A DNA stretch of 64,000 nt, taken from contig PZJY01000009.1 in NCBI GenBank assembly GCA_031472005.1, positions 992,001-1,056,000 on the forward strand. Direction: 5' to 3'. The translations under genes and the position numbers were made by a program. Position 1 is the stretch's first letter. Every line of letters begins with the position of its first letter. The DNA is from Tetracladium setigerum. Lineage: Eukaryota; Ascomycota; Leotiomycetes; Helotiales. Under the pieces are notes generated by a model. That model saw only the letters and a program-made list of their open reading frames with translations, had not been told where the DNA came from and searched no databases. Of this stretch, positions 11,541 to 23,550 are shown one piece after another.

Positions 11541-12976
11541 TGTTGTAAATGTGATTTCAATTGCAAGGCAGCAAGCCCTCTCTCACACCGCGGCGAGGTG
11601 TTTTGTATCTTGTATCTCCTCCTGGTGTCACCGAAAATGAGAGCTGGTCTGACAACAGAGTCAGCTGGGTTATTCACCTCGCACGGTATGCGCCGCGACA
11701 ATAACTATGTACAAGGAGAAAAAAAGCGAATAGAAGTACAATACTCACATTCATAAAGACAATGCAAAGAAAAGCAAAAGGCCAGCTTCTGCGGAGGCGC
11801 TGGGAGAGATGGTCGGTCGTTTGGGTAGGTGAGAGAGTTCTTTGTAATCGTGACAGTTCGTACAGTTCCAATATCCGTATATCCTTCGGAGTTCAGCCAC
11901 ACCCAATTCAGGAGATCAAGTGAGTGAAGTCGACTGTTGATGACACCCGGTGCATATGCAAGTTGAAAGGAGAAGGTGTCGATTTTTCTACAAAATAATT
12001 ACAGGAAGAAGTCCACGAGGAGATAATGGTTGGGGGTGGCCGCGAAAGACTTGAAATGTAAAACAGAGGCCCCTCCGAGCAGCGTCTCAAGGAGCACCGA
12101 GAGCGAGAGAGAGCACCACCCAAGTCCACCACCATGGCACCACCATTTCCTCCTCCCTGATTTGGCACTTGGCTCAGCATAAATGGCCGGAGGAATGCAG
12201 TGGGTGGTACGAGGGAGACGATCTTGAACTTCCTCAAAAGGAAGATCTAATAGTTTTGGGGGACGCAAGACTACCGGCATGCACAAGATTGTAATCCTAT
12301 CATTCCTGTGGTTCTTGGGGATTTTGTTTTGCTGATTCGTGATGGATATGTTTCATGCCACCATCAGGAACCAAACCAAAATCTCTCAGGCCAACACGGG
12401 AAGAGGCCTTGGCCAGATCGATCTGCTCCAGTACAGTCGAACATAGAGTACACTGTATTTATTGTACTGTATCTTCATCTTCATGAGGGCAACTGCCAGC
12501 ATGATGAGATGAGATGAGATGAGATGAGATGAGATGAGATCAGATGACCAAAAGCGAATTGAAGATTATTGATACTTTGCTCCTCTCTGCAAAATCAAAC
12601 TCAATAACCAGCTAATTATTATTGCCCCCGTCCACTGCCAAACGGTGATGCGAAAGAGATCTTGACCTGCCAAGCATTCAAGCGGCCGCTAGCCGGCATC
12701 TCACGAGGGGAGCCGACGTCAAGCTGGAGCTCTAAAACAATACAAGCTTCACTCTCCAACTGGTCCGACGTGTTTCGATTTGCACTCAAAGCTTTGTCCG
12801 ATCAAAGCTTGACACTTCACACACGTCTACCCGTAGCAATTCACTTTTCCCATCAGCCAGTTTGACAACACCACACCATTCGTCAGCTAAAACAACGGAA
12901 CATCCGTTCTTCCCCTCCACCCTCAAACAGGCAACCAAGCAGACGAGAGAGAACCATCCCACCAAACAGCCTCAAC
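11541..12976. other. Intergenic, divergent promoters of CCC2 and CSN7
   Basis: About 1.4 kb between divergent starts. It holds a GATGA microsatellite (12504-12540) and pyrimidine-rich stretches ahead of the CSN7 start. I see no gene. Confidence 0.5.
12504..12540. repeat. (GATGA)n microsatellite
   Basis: About seven tandem copies of the pentamer GATGA/GAGAT in the CCC2-CSN7 intergenic region, read directly. Likely to vary in length between strains. Confidence 0.9.
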
Positions 12977-13917
12977 ATGGAGCAAACAAAAGCTTTAAAC
13001 GCCCTGGCAGTACGTACCATCATTTTAAATCTAACTGAATATCACTGATACTCTCATTCCAGCCCTTCCTCGCCCTGACCAAATCTGCCTCCTCCCCTCG
13101 CGCAGCAGCCGACCTCATCGCCCGAGCCACCAGCGCACCCAATACCTTCATCTTCGCCGAGCTCCTCTACGCACCCCAAATCCAAGCCCTCGCCACGTCC
13201 ACCGACTACTCCTCCTCTCTCGAACTTCTGAAGATCTTCAGTTATGGCACCTTCACCGACTACAAACTCGCCTCGTCCCTCCCGACCCTCAACGAGGCAC
13301 AAATGCTGAAACTCCAACAACTTTCCTTCCTCACGCTCGCCCGCAACCCAGAGAATCTGTCCTACGCAAGTCTGCTTGAAAAGCTAGGCCTCAACAGCAC
13401 CCGTGAGTTGGAAGACTTGGTGATTTCCGCCATATATGCTGGCTTGGTTACGGGGACTTTGGATCCTTATCATCAGCTTGTTTCGGTGTCTTCCATCTCT
13501 CCGCTCAGAGATCTACCACCAAACTCTATTCCCTCGATGATCAATACTCTCAGTGAGTGGTCTGCGCGATGTGTAGACACCCTAGCCGATTTGGAGAAGC
13601 AGATTGCTGGGATCAAGGCGGATGCTTTGAAGCGACACAAGGATGAGAAGGAGTGGAATGCTCATTTGGAGAAACTAGTGGAAGTGAAGGAGAAGGAGGC
13701 AAAGGAGGAGGCAGGTAAGAGTGGTGGTGGTAGCGGCATATTTAGTGGGTTGGGTAGACGTCTGGGGGCTGGTGGCAAAAGAGGTGGTGGGCCGTATGAA
13801 GGCGAGGAGGACGAGGATATGGACCTTGATTACGAGGATGATGATATGGGTGGTGGACAGAGAAGCACTCGGGCGTCGAAAAAGAGAGGCTTCCCTGGAT
13901 TTGGAAATGCCAAGTGA
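12977..13917 (+). CDS. CSN7: COP9 signalosome subunit 7 (PCI-domain protein)
   Basis: Two exons, 12977-13009 and 13063-13917, are separated by a 53-nt GT-AG intron and encode 295 residues starting MEQTKALNALA. The N-terminal two thirds form a PCI-type domain: helical repeats followed by a winged helix (SYASLLEKLGLNSTRELEDL, AIYAGLVTGTLDPYHQLVSV about residues 130-170). A coiled coil follows (LADLEKQIAGIKADALKRHKDEK), then a Gly-rich, acidic and finally basic tail. This order matches CSN7, a scaffold of the COP9 signalosome, which removes Nedd8 from cullins and so controls SCF ligases; in moulds it affects development and light response. The eIF3m PCI protein is the main alternative, but length and tail fit CSN7 better. 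Confidence 0.85.
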
Positions 13918-14309
13918 GTCTTTCCACAGGATTAGAGAGGGAGGTGGCAGGTTTATCAAGCAGGAGGATTTGAATCACGACATGATGAGATATGAAATTT
14001 GCCATTAGCATTCGTTAAGACCTCATAATGTTTATTGGGTCTCAAACCAGAAGTTAGATGTAAAGCATAAAGCAAATGAGCAATATTTTACAGCAATGTC
14101 GTAAGCTTCGAGCCCTCCAAGAAAAGCAAACCTCCTCAGTATGAGGCCCTGGTAGAACGCCTGTCATTCATAATTCGCTCCCTCTAATGGCCCATTTCCT
14201 CCATTTGTACAATTTGCCGTAAAAGTATAACAATCCACGAAACGCCTGGCTTGAAGGCCACCTGCCCAGAGTCGATTTTACCATGATTAAGATTACCACT
14301 TCCACCTGC
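13918..14309. other. Intergenic between convergent genes
   Basis: Shared 3' flank of CSN7 and RAX1. AT-rich, no gene seen. Confidence 0.5.
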
Positions 14310-15535
14310 TCACAAACGCTTTCCTGGCACAAGAACAAAGAGAAGAATGAGACCGGCATCAACGATAACGGTAACCATGAGAACCATCAGAGCGCGCTTG
14401 GTGAGAAGTCGACGAACGTAAGGTTCCTTGATTTTGGAGAAGTGAAAGAAGGTGGACTCGCTGTAGCCAACAAGTGCTAGGATAGGGTCGAGAGAGTATT
14501 GGTGAGAGCAGAGAGCATAGACACCAATTGTGAAAGGAAGAGTGACCTAAATGAGTTTAGCATGTGATACGTAAATCAAGAAATTTGTACCTACCCAGGC
14601 TCGAGTGTGACGGGGGTAGTTGAGGAATATGAGGATAAAAGCAGTCCAGAAAGCTCCGAATAAAGCGAGCAGACCGATAACCAATCTCATCATCATTGAC
14701 GGTGGAACGAGATTTCCCAAGGCCTTCATTCTGAGGAAACCGGGGAATGCATCTCTCTCCATGGCTTGGAAGACATAATCCTTGGCAGCATCGAAGACTT
14801 CTGGATCATCTCGACCTAGATCTTCGACCGAGATTGTGATTTCAGAGGTGATTGCGTGTGGAAGAGTAATCTCACGCTCAGCGCCTGGCAAAAGATACGT
14901 GTAAAGAATCTTCTCGGCGGAGGCTCTGATATCGGCTCGTGCAACAGTATGCGCTGGAGAATTGGAGTCGGAAGTAAGGTCTTGGGGTGTACTCATGAAG
15001 CTTGGGCGAGGTTGTCGTTCGTGTGAGCCATGTTGACGAAGTCCTTGCGATCCCACACTGCCGGCTGGAGAATGACCTATGTTTCCACCATTTGATGCCT
15101 CGTCCCTCAAGAAAGCGGACATTTGCGCATCCTGATTCTTCTCCTTCTCTGAACTCAACATGGATGGCCCTCCCACTGGATAACTCATATCCCCCATGTT
15201 TTCTAGGAATTGCGAAGAGCGTTTCGAGGCCGACTTCTCTCCATCAGGAGTGCCAATCATGACCGACCTCCTCAATTCCCTTACATAGTGCCGACAAAGT
15301 GACATGTGTTGAGCAACATCGAGCCTACAAAACGGTTAATTCATATGATCTTAGTAATGGTGGTATTCATATGGTTGTACCAGAAATCCAGATAGTCCAC
15401 CGATCGCTGCTGGTCGCGCATATAGATATAGAAAGAGAAGAGATCGACGGGAGGCGCTGTTCTGCGGCTCAGGACTTCGAAGAGGGTAGGGAGGCGATTA
15501 CGGCCAACATCTGGCTGCGGTGAAGGGGTGGCCAT
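14310..15535 (-). CDS. RAX1: Rax1-like protein: RGS domain plus C-terminal membrane helices
   Basis: Three minus-strand exons, 15535-15381, 15324-14595 and 14546-14310, with GT-AG introns of 56 and 48 nt, encode 373 residues. The N-terminus starts an RGS fold (LPTLFEVLSRRTAPPVDLF, then DYLDFWLDVAQHMSLCRHYV across intron 1). A Ser-rich linker follows, then the second half of the fold (EKILYTYLLPGAEREITLP, AKDYVFQAMERDAFPGFLR, about residues 205-265). Three hydrophobic helices close the protein, the last ending VLVPGKRL. This layout is that of Rax1, a membrane RGS-like protein that marks bud sites in yeast with Rax2; mould homologues affect polarity and stress response. A longer N-terminal reading from 15721 is open, but the ATG at 15535 directly precedes the RGS start. 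Confidence 0.88.
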
Positions 15536-16023
15536 TCTGTCTGTGTCGTCCTTGCGGGAGTAGAAGGACAAAGGTTGTGGTTGTTTGTTGGTGTTTGGAT
15601 TAAAGAACGTCGGAGGGCAGAGAGTTGAGGCGATAACGAGTGTGGTAGCTGTAAGATAGAATCGGGGTCTGATTGTCAGCTTCAGGGCTCGAGGACATCG
15701 AGAGCACCTGGCCCAATTCAACGTTGCGTTGGATTATCGGAAGTTATTAGAATTGCGTTCAATGGTGAGGTGAGGTTGTCGTACCTCCTCATTTCAGGTT
15801 CGTGTTCCACATTAAAACTCCACCCTGAAATATGAGGCACCAACATTACACCTCGCTAAATTTTTAGCCTCTTCACCCACCAACATTTGACGAAATTTGG
15901 CACCATTTCCGAGATACCGACCAACGAATTTCAACGACCCGTCGCGACTCTACCAGTAAGCCAGATCCTTCTGAATACTCGCCATATCGAATCTCGAGAC
16001 CCAGTCCCTAACATTGACCAGAA
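15536..16023. other. Divergent promoter region of RAX1 and eL31
   Basis: About 490 bases between two divergent starts. The part nearest eL31 is expected to hold a ribosomal-protein promoter. I see no distinct element or gene. Confidence 0.45.
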
Positions 16024-16537
16024 ATGTCGTCAAAAGCCGCCGGAAAGAAGCCTGCGGGCAAGCAAACCCGTTCCGCCATCGCTGATGTCGTTGCGCGCGA
16101 GTACACCATCCACCTCCACAAGAGAGTACGTCGATTCTAGGAACATACAATTGGGAGGAGCAGAGATACTGATCATGGGTACAGCTCCACGGTGTCACAT
16201 TCAAGAAGCGAGCACCACGAGCCATCAAGGAAATCAAGGCATTCGCAACCAAGTCTATGGTACGCCCGAAAAACTCCCACGAGGAAGCAGAAGACGGAAT
16301 ATGGAATGAGGGACTGACTGTATGAATTAGGGTACCGTGGATGTCCGTCTCGACCCCCAGCTTAACAAAAAGGTTTGGGAAGCTGGTGTGAAGGGTGTTC
16401 CATACAGACTCCGTATCCGAATCTCGAGAAAGCGAAACGACGAGGAGGGAGCTGAGAACCGCTTGTATTCCTACGTCCAGGCCGTCAATGTCAAGAATGC
16501 TAAGGGTCTGCTCACTGCTGCGGTTGAGGATGCTTAG
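16024..16537 (+). CDS. RPL31: 60S ribosomal protein eL31
   Basis: Three exons, 16024-16125, 16185-16259 and 16331-16537, with introns of 59 and 71 nt, encode 127 residues, the usual eL31 size. Recognisable segments are AIADVVAREYTIHLHKRLHG across the first junction, FKKRAPRAIKEIKAFATKSM, DVRLDPQLNKKVWEAGVKGV and YRLRIRISRKRNDEE. eL31 sits near the peptide exit tunnel of the large subunit. A Lys/Ala-rich N-terminus (MSSKAAGKKPAGKQTRS) is common in fungal homologues. The ATG choice follows from the first junction being in phase. Confidence 0.96.
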
Positions 16538-17341
16538 ATGTTGGTCTTGAATTCGTTCCTTGCATGGGTTGGGTGGAGTTGCATTCGGGCTGGTTTAAGC
16601 TTCTATGAATGAAATGGTCTACCTGAATACCAAAAATTTCTTGACAAACACATTGGGTTTCCAGTTTGAGGATTTACGTGCGACCATGATTTGAGGGGTG
16701 GTTGGGACCAGGATATCGAACACCGCAATACGAACGAAGCAGCACCAAAGAAGGTCCCAAGGGCGGAGGATGTGTGTGGGAAAATCAAAATGAATGAAGA
16801 GTCCAAGTGGTCATTCTCCAGGCAATTCTGTTGTGCATTGGTGAAGGGATGAAAGTTCTATCCCATCGTTTCGGATCGGCTACCAGACCTCTGAAAATTT
16901 CCATTCAAACGCGTATATCATTTTTGCTGTAGCCCGTATTCCATGGGCAACTGAAATCCCACTACTATTACTGGATCGTGTTGCAAGTTCTTACACTACA
17001 ATAGTCTCGCCGATCTTATGCTCTCGAACCGGCAATGGTTAAGAGATGCGAACCACATCACTAATATATACCACGGCAGCAAGAGAAATGCAAAAAATCT
17101 TTAGGGGAAGCTTGTACTCAATCTACTCGCCAACTCGTCAAACAAGGACCCAAGTTGAACATTAGCTATCCTTCCAGTAATCATAGAATACAACATCCAA
17201 AGCCCATGACTCCCATTTCCCCACCACGAATGCTGTATGAAATGAAAGACCGCTTGAACTCGAGGCCATGCATGTAAAATCTTCATAAACAAATGACCAA
17301 CGCCCCAACTTCCTGCAATGCCCAGAGTAATTAAAAATCGT
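16538..17341. other. Intergenic between convergent genes
   Basis: 3' flanks of eL31 and the E2 gene. I see no open frame with coding character and no RNA gene. Confidence 0.5.
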
Positions 17342-17992
17342 CTACTCATCATCAACGTCTCGGTGTCGTCCAAGAACCTTGCGCTTGAACTCAGCTGGAT
17401 CCTTATCCCACAACTCAGCAGCCTCTCCGTTGAGTGGCGATGCGCTACAAACTGTTAGCCACATTCTTGTGCAATATCATGGGCAACTCACTTGTTTGGT
17501 TCTCCCAACAGACTCTGCAGGCTGAGAAGGACGGTTTGGATAGTGTAAGATGCAGTCCATTGGTCCTTCAAGATATCCAAGCAGATACGACCAGAGAAGT
17601 CAACGTTTGGGTGGTAGATCGGGGTCTTGAAGGTGACAGTGGGGGCGCTGTATGGGTAGGTGTTGGGGAAGGCGAAGGAGAGCTTGAAAGTAAGTCCAGC
17701 ATATGGTGTCTCGTCAGGTCCCTCGATTGTAGCAGTCCATGACATGAGGTTGCCATCAGCAGACGGAAATGCGGAAACACCAGGGGCGGGCGAGGTCATG
17801 AGTTGCATCAATTCGGTTTGCAATCTATTTCCATACGTTAATTAGGAATGAAGGCGCAATCTTTGACAGAACTTACCGCTTCGTCAAGCCCATGGTATCC
17901 GAAGTTTTCTTGGTGCCTCCAAGCTTCGCAGATTGCGCAGCAGGAATGCTACCAGGAGCCGAGTTCTGACTATCCTCCATGTCGTAGTTCAT
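17342..17992 (-). CDS. Ubiquitin-conjugating enzyme E2 of the UBE2C/Ubc11 (APC/C) type
   Basis: Exons 17992-17877, 17824-17492 and 17444-17342 (introns 52 and 47 nt) encode 183 residues. A 40-residue Ser/Ala-rich N-terminal extension precedes the UBC fold, as in UBE2C-class enzymes. The fold shows WTATIEGPDETPYAGLTFKL, the HPN motif IYHPNVDFSGRICLDILKD with catalytic Cys in GRICLD, then QTVLLSLQSLLGEPN and NGEAAELWDKDPAEFKRKVL. UBE2C primes ubiquitin chains on substrates of the anaphase-promoting complex in mitosis. The start gives MNYDMEDSQNS; the frame is open further upstream but without added homology. Its promoter is shared with CHK1, read the other way. The subclass rests on the N-terminal extension and the LSLQSLLGEPN segment. 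Confidence 0.9.
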
Positions 17993-18469
17993 GATGGTGG
18001 TTTTGGGTCGGTGAGAAGGTGGTGTATACCGGGGTAATTGTAAAGAAGAGAATAAAGAAGCTCGATGGTGGGAATGCGGTTGGAATGCGAGATGGAATGC
18101 ACAAAAATCAGTCGAGCGAGGCAAAGAAAAGGCAGGTCGTTCGTGGAGTTTTGTAGGGTTTGTGGACCACGGATTTAATTGTTTACACTCGAGGAAATGG
18201 GGGTTTGAGCGCGGTCGCTTCGACAACAGCTGACAAGGCTGAGTTGCCGCCTTCTCTCTCGCCAATCAAAAACGCGTCTCCCTCCATTCTTGAAACTTGC
18301 ACGCGACAACAACGAAAGGATTGGATATTGGAGTTTTGGAATTTTTGGGGGTTCTCTTTAGTTACGTGTAAATATGGTGAGCTTGAGCTCTCTTCCCATT
18401 ACAAAATGGCCTCTTCCTGGCGTTTCTTCGTAGATATCGTCAATATCTCTTCGGGTGGCAAAACTAACC
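17993..18469. promoter_or_regulatory. Bidirectional promoter between the UBE2C-like E2 and CHK1
   Basis: Only 477 bases separate the divergent start codons of two cell-cycle genes, so core promoters and 5' UTRs must lie here and may be co-regulated. An ACGCGT core (CGATCGCG-poor, AAAACGCGTCTCC near 18270) resembles the MCB element bound by MBF-type G1/S factors. Presence of the motif is observed; its use is inference. Confidence 0.5.
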
Positions 18470-20190
18470 ATGGAACCTCCATTCCAGAGTCAACTCGATC
18501 CTCTACCTCGCGATCTGCCTTTTCGCATCGTGTCGAAGACAATTGGGAGGGGAGCATATGCATCGTATGTCTCTCATCATGCCCACTATTCTCATACACA
18601 AACACGTTACTGACAATTTACAGAATAAAAAAAGCTATTCCACCTGCCGCCTCAAATCCAGTATTTGCAGTCAAATTCATACATAAAGCCTACGCCATTA
18701 AACATGGTCGAATTTCAGCAAAACAAATCGCCATGGAGGTATCGTTACACTCTCACATCGGGCAGCACCCAAATATCATCGAATGGTTCGCCACTGGAGA
18801 AGATGCTGTCTGGAAGTGGATCGCAATGGAGTACGCTGAAGGAGGGGACTTATTCGACAAGATCGAGGCAGATGTGGGGGTATGCGAAGATATCGCACAT
18901 CTTTACTTTTCGCAACTGGTCAGTGGAGTGAGCTATATGCATTCGAAGGGCGTGGGACATCGGGATTTGAAGCCAGAGAATATCTTACTCTCAGAATCTG
19001 GACATCTGAAGATTGCGGATTTTGGATTGGCAACACTTTTTGAATACCATGGACAGACCAAGCTCAGTACGACCATGTGTGGAAGCCCTCCTTACATTGC
19101 CCCAGAGGTCATTACCTGCTCCAAGGGCACTCAATCGAGGGGTGGTACTAGAGCGGCCGGTTACTCTGCGAACATGGTGGATGTGTGGGCTTGCGGTGTG
19201 ATTCTATTTGTTCTCTTGGTAGGGAATACGCCATGGGACGAGCCCACATCCCAAAGCTGGGAATTCGAGGAATACGTTCGCACTGCAGGACGAAGCTCCG
19301 ACGAGTTATGGCAGAAGTTACCGCCAGATGTGATATCGCTCTTACGCGCTATGATTAACGTAGATGTCAAGAAGCGTTGGAATTTCGAGCAAGTAAAGCG
19401 ACACCCCTGGTTTACTCGAAAGAACGGTCTCCTCACAGCCGATGGTAAAATGTCAGATCCGATCCGACTCGCTACGCAGATGTTAGAAACTCTCAAAATC
19501 GATTTCAATCGACAACCAACAGCATCACAAAGACCCCGTCAGAGCCAGGATCAGAACGCAATGGATGTTGATATGGAGGAGTCAACTCGGCTAGCATTCA
19601 CACAGCCCGAGGCCCCTATAAACGACATTATGTTTGACTGGGAACAACCACCGCGGGTCCACGCCGCAGGGTACTCATCCAGTCAACCCACCAAAGTCAA
19701 AGAGGGTGAAATCGGCACCGTCAACAACGGAATGGCGAATCACCCGCTCGAGTTTCTCGCAGATGAGCCGAGCATGAGTCAATTCTCTGCGGCACCTCAA
19801 CTTCCTCTGAGCCTGACTCAATTCGCCAGGCAGTTCAGGGATATCATCCCTAACTACTCTCTCACTCGATTTTTCTCACGGGTGTCTATTGCTCGCCTTT
19901 TAGAACTCCTAGGTGATGCTCTTCACCAGCTTAACGTTCCTACCCCTCCAATCGCACAAATGGTGGGCCGGAACCACGCTGGTTGGATCAAAATTAGAAC
20001 AATTGATGGACGACGGTGTGGTCTAAACGGCGATATTATTATTGATACCTACATAGTAGGAGAAGAGGAGCTGCTCGAGGTGCGGTTTGTGAAGGTCAAG
20101 GGCGACCCGTTAGAGTGGAGACGGTTCTTCAAAGCTGTGGTTGTGCTATGTAAAGATGGGGTTTATGTTCCGGAGTCAGAGTCATCTTGA
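18470..20190 (+). CDS. CHK1: Checkpoint kinase CHK1
   Basis: Exons 18470-18564 and 18624-20190 (59-nt intron) encode 553 residues. The start MEPPFQSQLDPLPRDLPFRI leads directly into the glycine-rich loop IGRGAYAS, which spans the intron. The Ser/Thr kinase domain (about residues 18-290) has FAVKFIHK, the catalytic loop GHRDLKPENILL, DFGLATLFEYHG and GSPPYIAPEV. After a variable linker with TQ-type sites (AFTQPEAP), a C-terminal KA1-like domain (LTQFARQFRDIIPNYSLTRF to FKAVVVLCKDGVYVP) is the regulatory module of Chk1. The kinase is activated by ATR/Mec1 after replication stress and delays mitosis. The frame is open further upstream without homology, so the ATG at 18470 is preferred. A promoter is shared with the adjacent E2. 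Confidence 0.92.
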
Positions 20191-21030
20191 GATGCGTTGT
20201 GGATATACTAGTGGGCGAGAGGCTTTGGCTTAAGGGTGTATGTGCATATGTAATTATGGGCGTTTGGAGAGGCTGGTAGAGACTTGGGTGCCTTAGACAA
20301 CGTAGCTATGATTCAAAGACTTGGAACATTCGAGCAACTCTCGAATGCCTCGTACTGTACCTTTGGAATATGAAAATGATTCAAACGCCACTACTGTATT
20401 ATCTGTGAAAAATCCCAACACATGATAAAATCGGGAGCTGTAGGTGTCTTGTCTACTTGCCCCAAGAACTAACTGATTTGGTAACGTCGGCGGGGATGTG
20501 AATGGAAGGTCCAATTTTCGTGGCCTTGAGAGTCTCTCCTCCTGAGCTATAAATAGCAAAATAGACGCCTCTTTCGTCTCAAATGGATAGTTATGTATTA
20601 AAGTGAGTCTGTTTGTTTATAAACGATGCCACTTAGCGTGATGGGCGTTTCTCGCCGTTTCATTCTTTCACGTTACAATCTGCTTCTTTAAGCAAAGTTA
20701 TTTATGTGTTAAACAAACATTGATTCCCTTTCTTTGTTCAGGGTAGCGATTGCTTAAAGCACGTTCTTTGGTGAATGATCTTTCATGCAAACAAAAAGTG
20801 AAAAGCACAAACAGAGAATTCTTGCTCGAATTTAGTGATGTTAAACAAGAAACAAGTCTACTCCAACGGTCAATCTGTCTTGACGACAAATAATACTTTA
20901 ACCAGTGACTCTCCGCTCTTGACTTTTCAATCTCTCCATTCCTCCTTCTCGTCTCCTCCTCTCGATACCCACACATCTCAACCAAGATATCGACAAGAAA
21001 ATATCCTACAGCAAACGACGAGAGGATAAC
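20191..21030. other. Intergenic
   Basis: CHK1 3' flank and promoter of the phosphotransferase-like gene, with AT-rich and pyrimidine-rich parts near 20930-20970. No gene seen. Confidence 0.5.
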
Positions 21031-22869
21031 ATGGGTCCTCCAAATAACATTCCCGAACTCGTACCAACTATGAGCAACGCGGTGTCCTTCGATTCGGCAA
21101 CAACTCCCGTCAAGAACGGCTCCGACTCGGTAACGAAGGTGTCCAATCTTGAGGGAAAGCAGGCAAATTTCAAACCTTCGGAGCTAAGCTCTCTGGAAAT
21201 CAACGAAAGTGTTATTTCTGCAGAAGAAAAGGTCGCAGGAACCAAAGTGCTACAACTTGCAGAGGTCCAGGAAGTCGAATCTGCAGCAGAAACTCACCAA
21301 TCAAACAATCACTCGGGGTCTGCGCACAGTGGCACCAGACATTCACTCACCTCTACTGTCAAATACGGCATTGAGCCCTTTGAGACTTTTCAGCATAAAG
21401 TTATCCAGTTGTGTCGAGATATTGGATGGGGAGAGCCTTCAGAGATTGAGCGTATCAAGGGAGGCAGTTTTCATCGCATTGTTGGAGTGAGGTTTACCTC
21501 TTGACAGTCTCAAAACTACATTTTCAGAGTTCCCCGTGACAACGACGACGATTTGTCAAACCAGGTCAAAGATCAGATTGCCATTCATCGATATCTTCAC
21601 GAATTCCTACCTGTACCGCACATCCATGCATATGACGCAACAAATAACAATGCCTTGGAATCCTCTTACATTGTGCAAGAGCGGATCTCGGGAGATATTA
21701 TGGATAATGCGTACTACACTCTTTCTCTGGATGAGAAGCTTCGTATTACCTCCAAGGTCGCAGAAACTATTCAAAAGATGGAGTCGATGAAGTTTGACAA
21801 GCCGGGAAGATTGAATGCAAGTTCTACGCTTGAAAAACACCCAGGAGAATTCGAAAATGATCTCGATAGCATTGTGGTTGGTGGATTTCGTGACGATAAG
21901 TTCGCAGTTTCGGGCGATCGACCACCTTGCGAAGCACAGAACTTCAAGGACCTCATGAAGGAACTCCTGGATCATCAGCGAGCAGAGCATGAAGAGGATG
22001 GACCTTACTCACCCGAGATAGATGGACTTGGACGAATCGTGGATCAAATGGAACGCGCAGGTCTTTTCCGAGCGACTGATATCCAGTGTGCACTTTGGCA
22101 TTGGGACTTTACAGCACGCAACATTATTATCTCAAATTCAGGGAATGTGAAGGCTCCAGCTGCCAACTCAACTTTGCACGATGTTGCATCAACTGGCGTA
22201 CTTCACACGCATGCACTTGAGGCCACGGTTTCTCGAGGCAACAATCTTGTGGATACCGCAGAAGCTGTACCACCACCACCGAAGACATGGGATATTACTG
22301 CTGTCCTCGACTGGGACAATGTTCTTTCGGTACCTTTGGTGCTTTCTCGCCAACCACCACAATGGCTCTGGCGCAGCGAGGATGAACGATCGGATTACTG
22401 GACCGGAAACTTTGACAAACTTCCTGCCCGAGAATTTACACGGGACGAACTTACAATCAAAGGTCATTTTAATCAGATCATGTCTTAAGCCGATTCTACA
22501 TACTTGGAAGATGCATATGGCCGGGGGTTTATTCTACGTCGCTTGGCTCGCCTGGCGCTGGATGGTTCTTGGGGATATGGAGGACTGGATAGATCGAGAG
22601 CATTGAGAAAGGATTGGCAGCAATACCTTCTTAATGTGTCCGGTATATTGCATGAGGCAGAGTCAAAACAAGAGGATGGGAATGGAAAGAAAGATAATGA
22701 GGAGAGTGGTTCGGAAATGGATACCGACGATGAGGAGGAGGAGACGGAAGGGGAGGAGGAGACAGAAGAGACAGAAGAGGAAGAAAAGAGGGAGGAAGAA
22801 GGAAGCGATGATGATTCTCATGTGAGTGGCACGCAAATCAAGGGGCCAAATAAGGATGAGGGCCTTTGA
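21031..22869 (+). CDS. Aminoglycoside-phosphotransferase-like (APH/kinase-fold) protein with acidic tail; in-frame TAA inside
   Basis: Exon 1 (21031 to about 21491) carries a disordered N-terminus and the start of a kinase-like fold (ERIKGGSFHRIVG). A short intron of 36-41 nt follows, then exon 2 from about 21528. Exon 2 has RYLHEFLPVPHIHAYD, the Brenner-type motif ALWHWDFTARNIIIS and AVLDWDNVLSVPLVLSRQPP, as in APH-family proteins that fungi carry in many copies with unknown substrates. A TAA at 22486-22488 then interrupts the frame, but the same frame continues with convincing homology-like sequence (YLEDAYGRGFILRRLARLAL) and an acidic Glu/Asp-rich tail to 22869. Either a 48-nt GT-AG intron (about 22460-22507) removes the stop, or the TAA is a nonsense change or error. 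The family is fairly sure; the substrate is unknown. Confidence 0.75.
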
Positions 22870-23550
22870 GCGGAAGTTGTCTGGTCGATACTGGCAACGA
22901 CATGATGCAACGCTTAGTTTCTTGTGGTTCTGCTTAGATATCAGCTCGTATTTGTGTAACCGTTTTCTCATTAACATTCATACAACGAGAAGCGTAAATG
23001 TTTCTGCAAAGCGCCAGTGTATTTCAGAGTCAATTTTATTTTGATGTTGTCGTCTTTTTCTATCTCTGACATTCTAGTATTCTTAACCTCTCTATATCAT
23101 CTCTCCCTGTGTCCCGAGATGCTCTCTGTGACTATGTGACGAAAGGGACAAGTTGCATCCCGGGCGTTCCGCCAGTCGTGAGAAGTGATAATTATACTAT
23201 GTTCATGCCCAGGCTCGCTTTGTTTACACAGTCACGATTCTCGGGAGGGTCACGTGCGTAGTGTGAGCGCAAATTGTTGCTTGATTACATTGTTCATACC
23301 TTTGGCAGGCCTCGATTTAGAATCAAGATACCTCGGTCTCCATCTCTCTGTGGTTCAAATTCTTCAAGGAATATACCCTTTTTGGTCCCCCTTATACTAC
23401 TGCCTCTATAAGCAGCAATCTTTCTTACATCCAGGACAAATCCAGGTGGCTAATAAAGCCTTCTTCTGTTCGCCGTTGGTCCGCAAGCCAAAGGATAAAC
23501 GTCCAAGTGCGAATGAATATTTTGATACAAACATTTGTTTGCGAAAAAAC
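22870..23550. other. Intergenic
   Basis: 3' flank of the APH-like gene and promoter of the exchanger. The exchanger frame is open upstream to 23185 without membrane-protein character, so I treat that part as leader. A GTCACGTG E-box-like sequence lies near 23247. Confidence 0.45.

Noticed and set aside
10282..11640. 452-codon open frame on the plus strand opposite the copper ATPase
   Set aside because: Shadow frame of a highly conserved gene; its composition (Ser, Ala, Arg) mirrors the ATPase codons and it has no recognisable domain.
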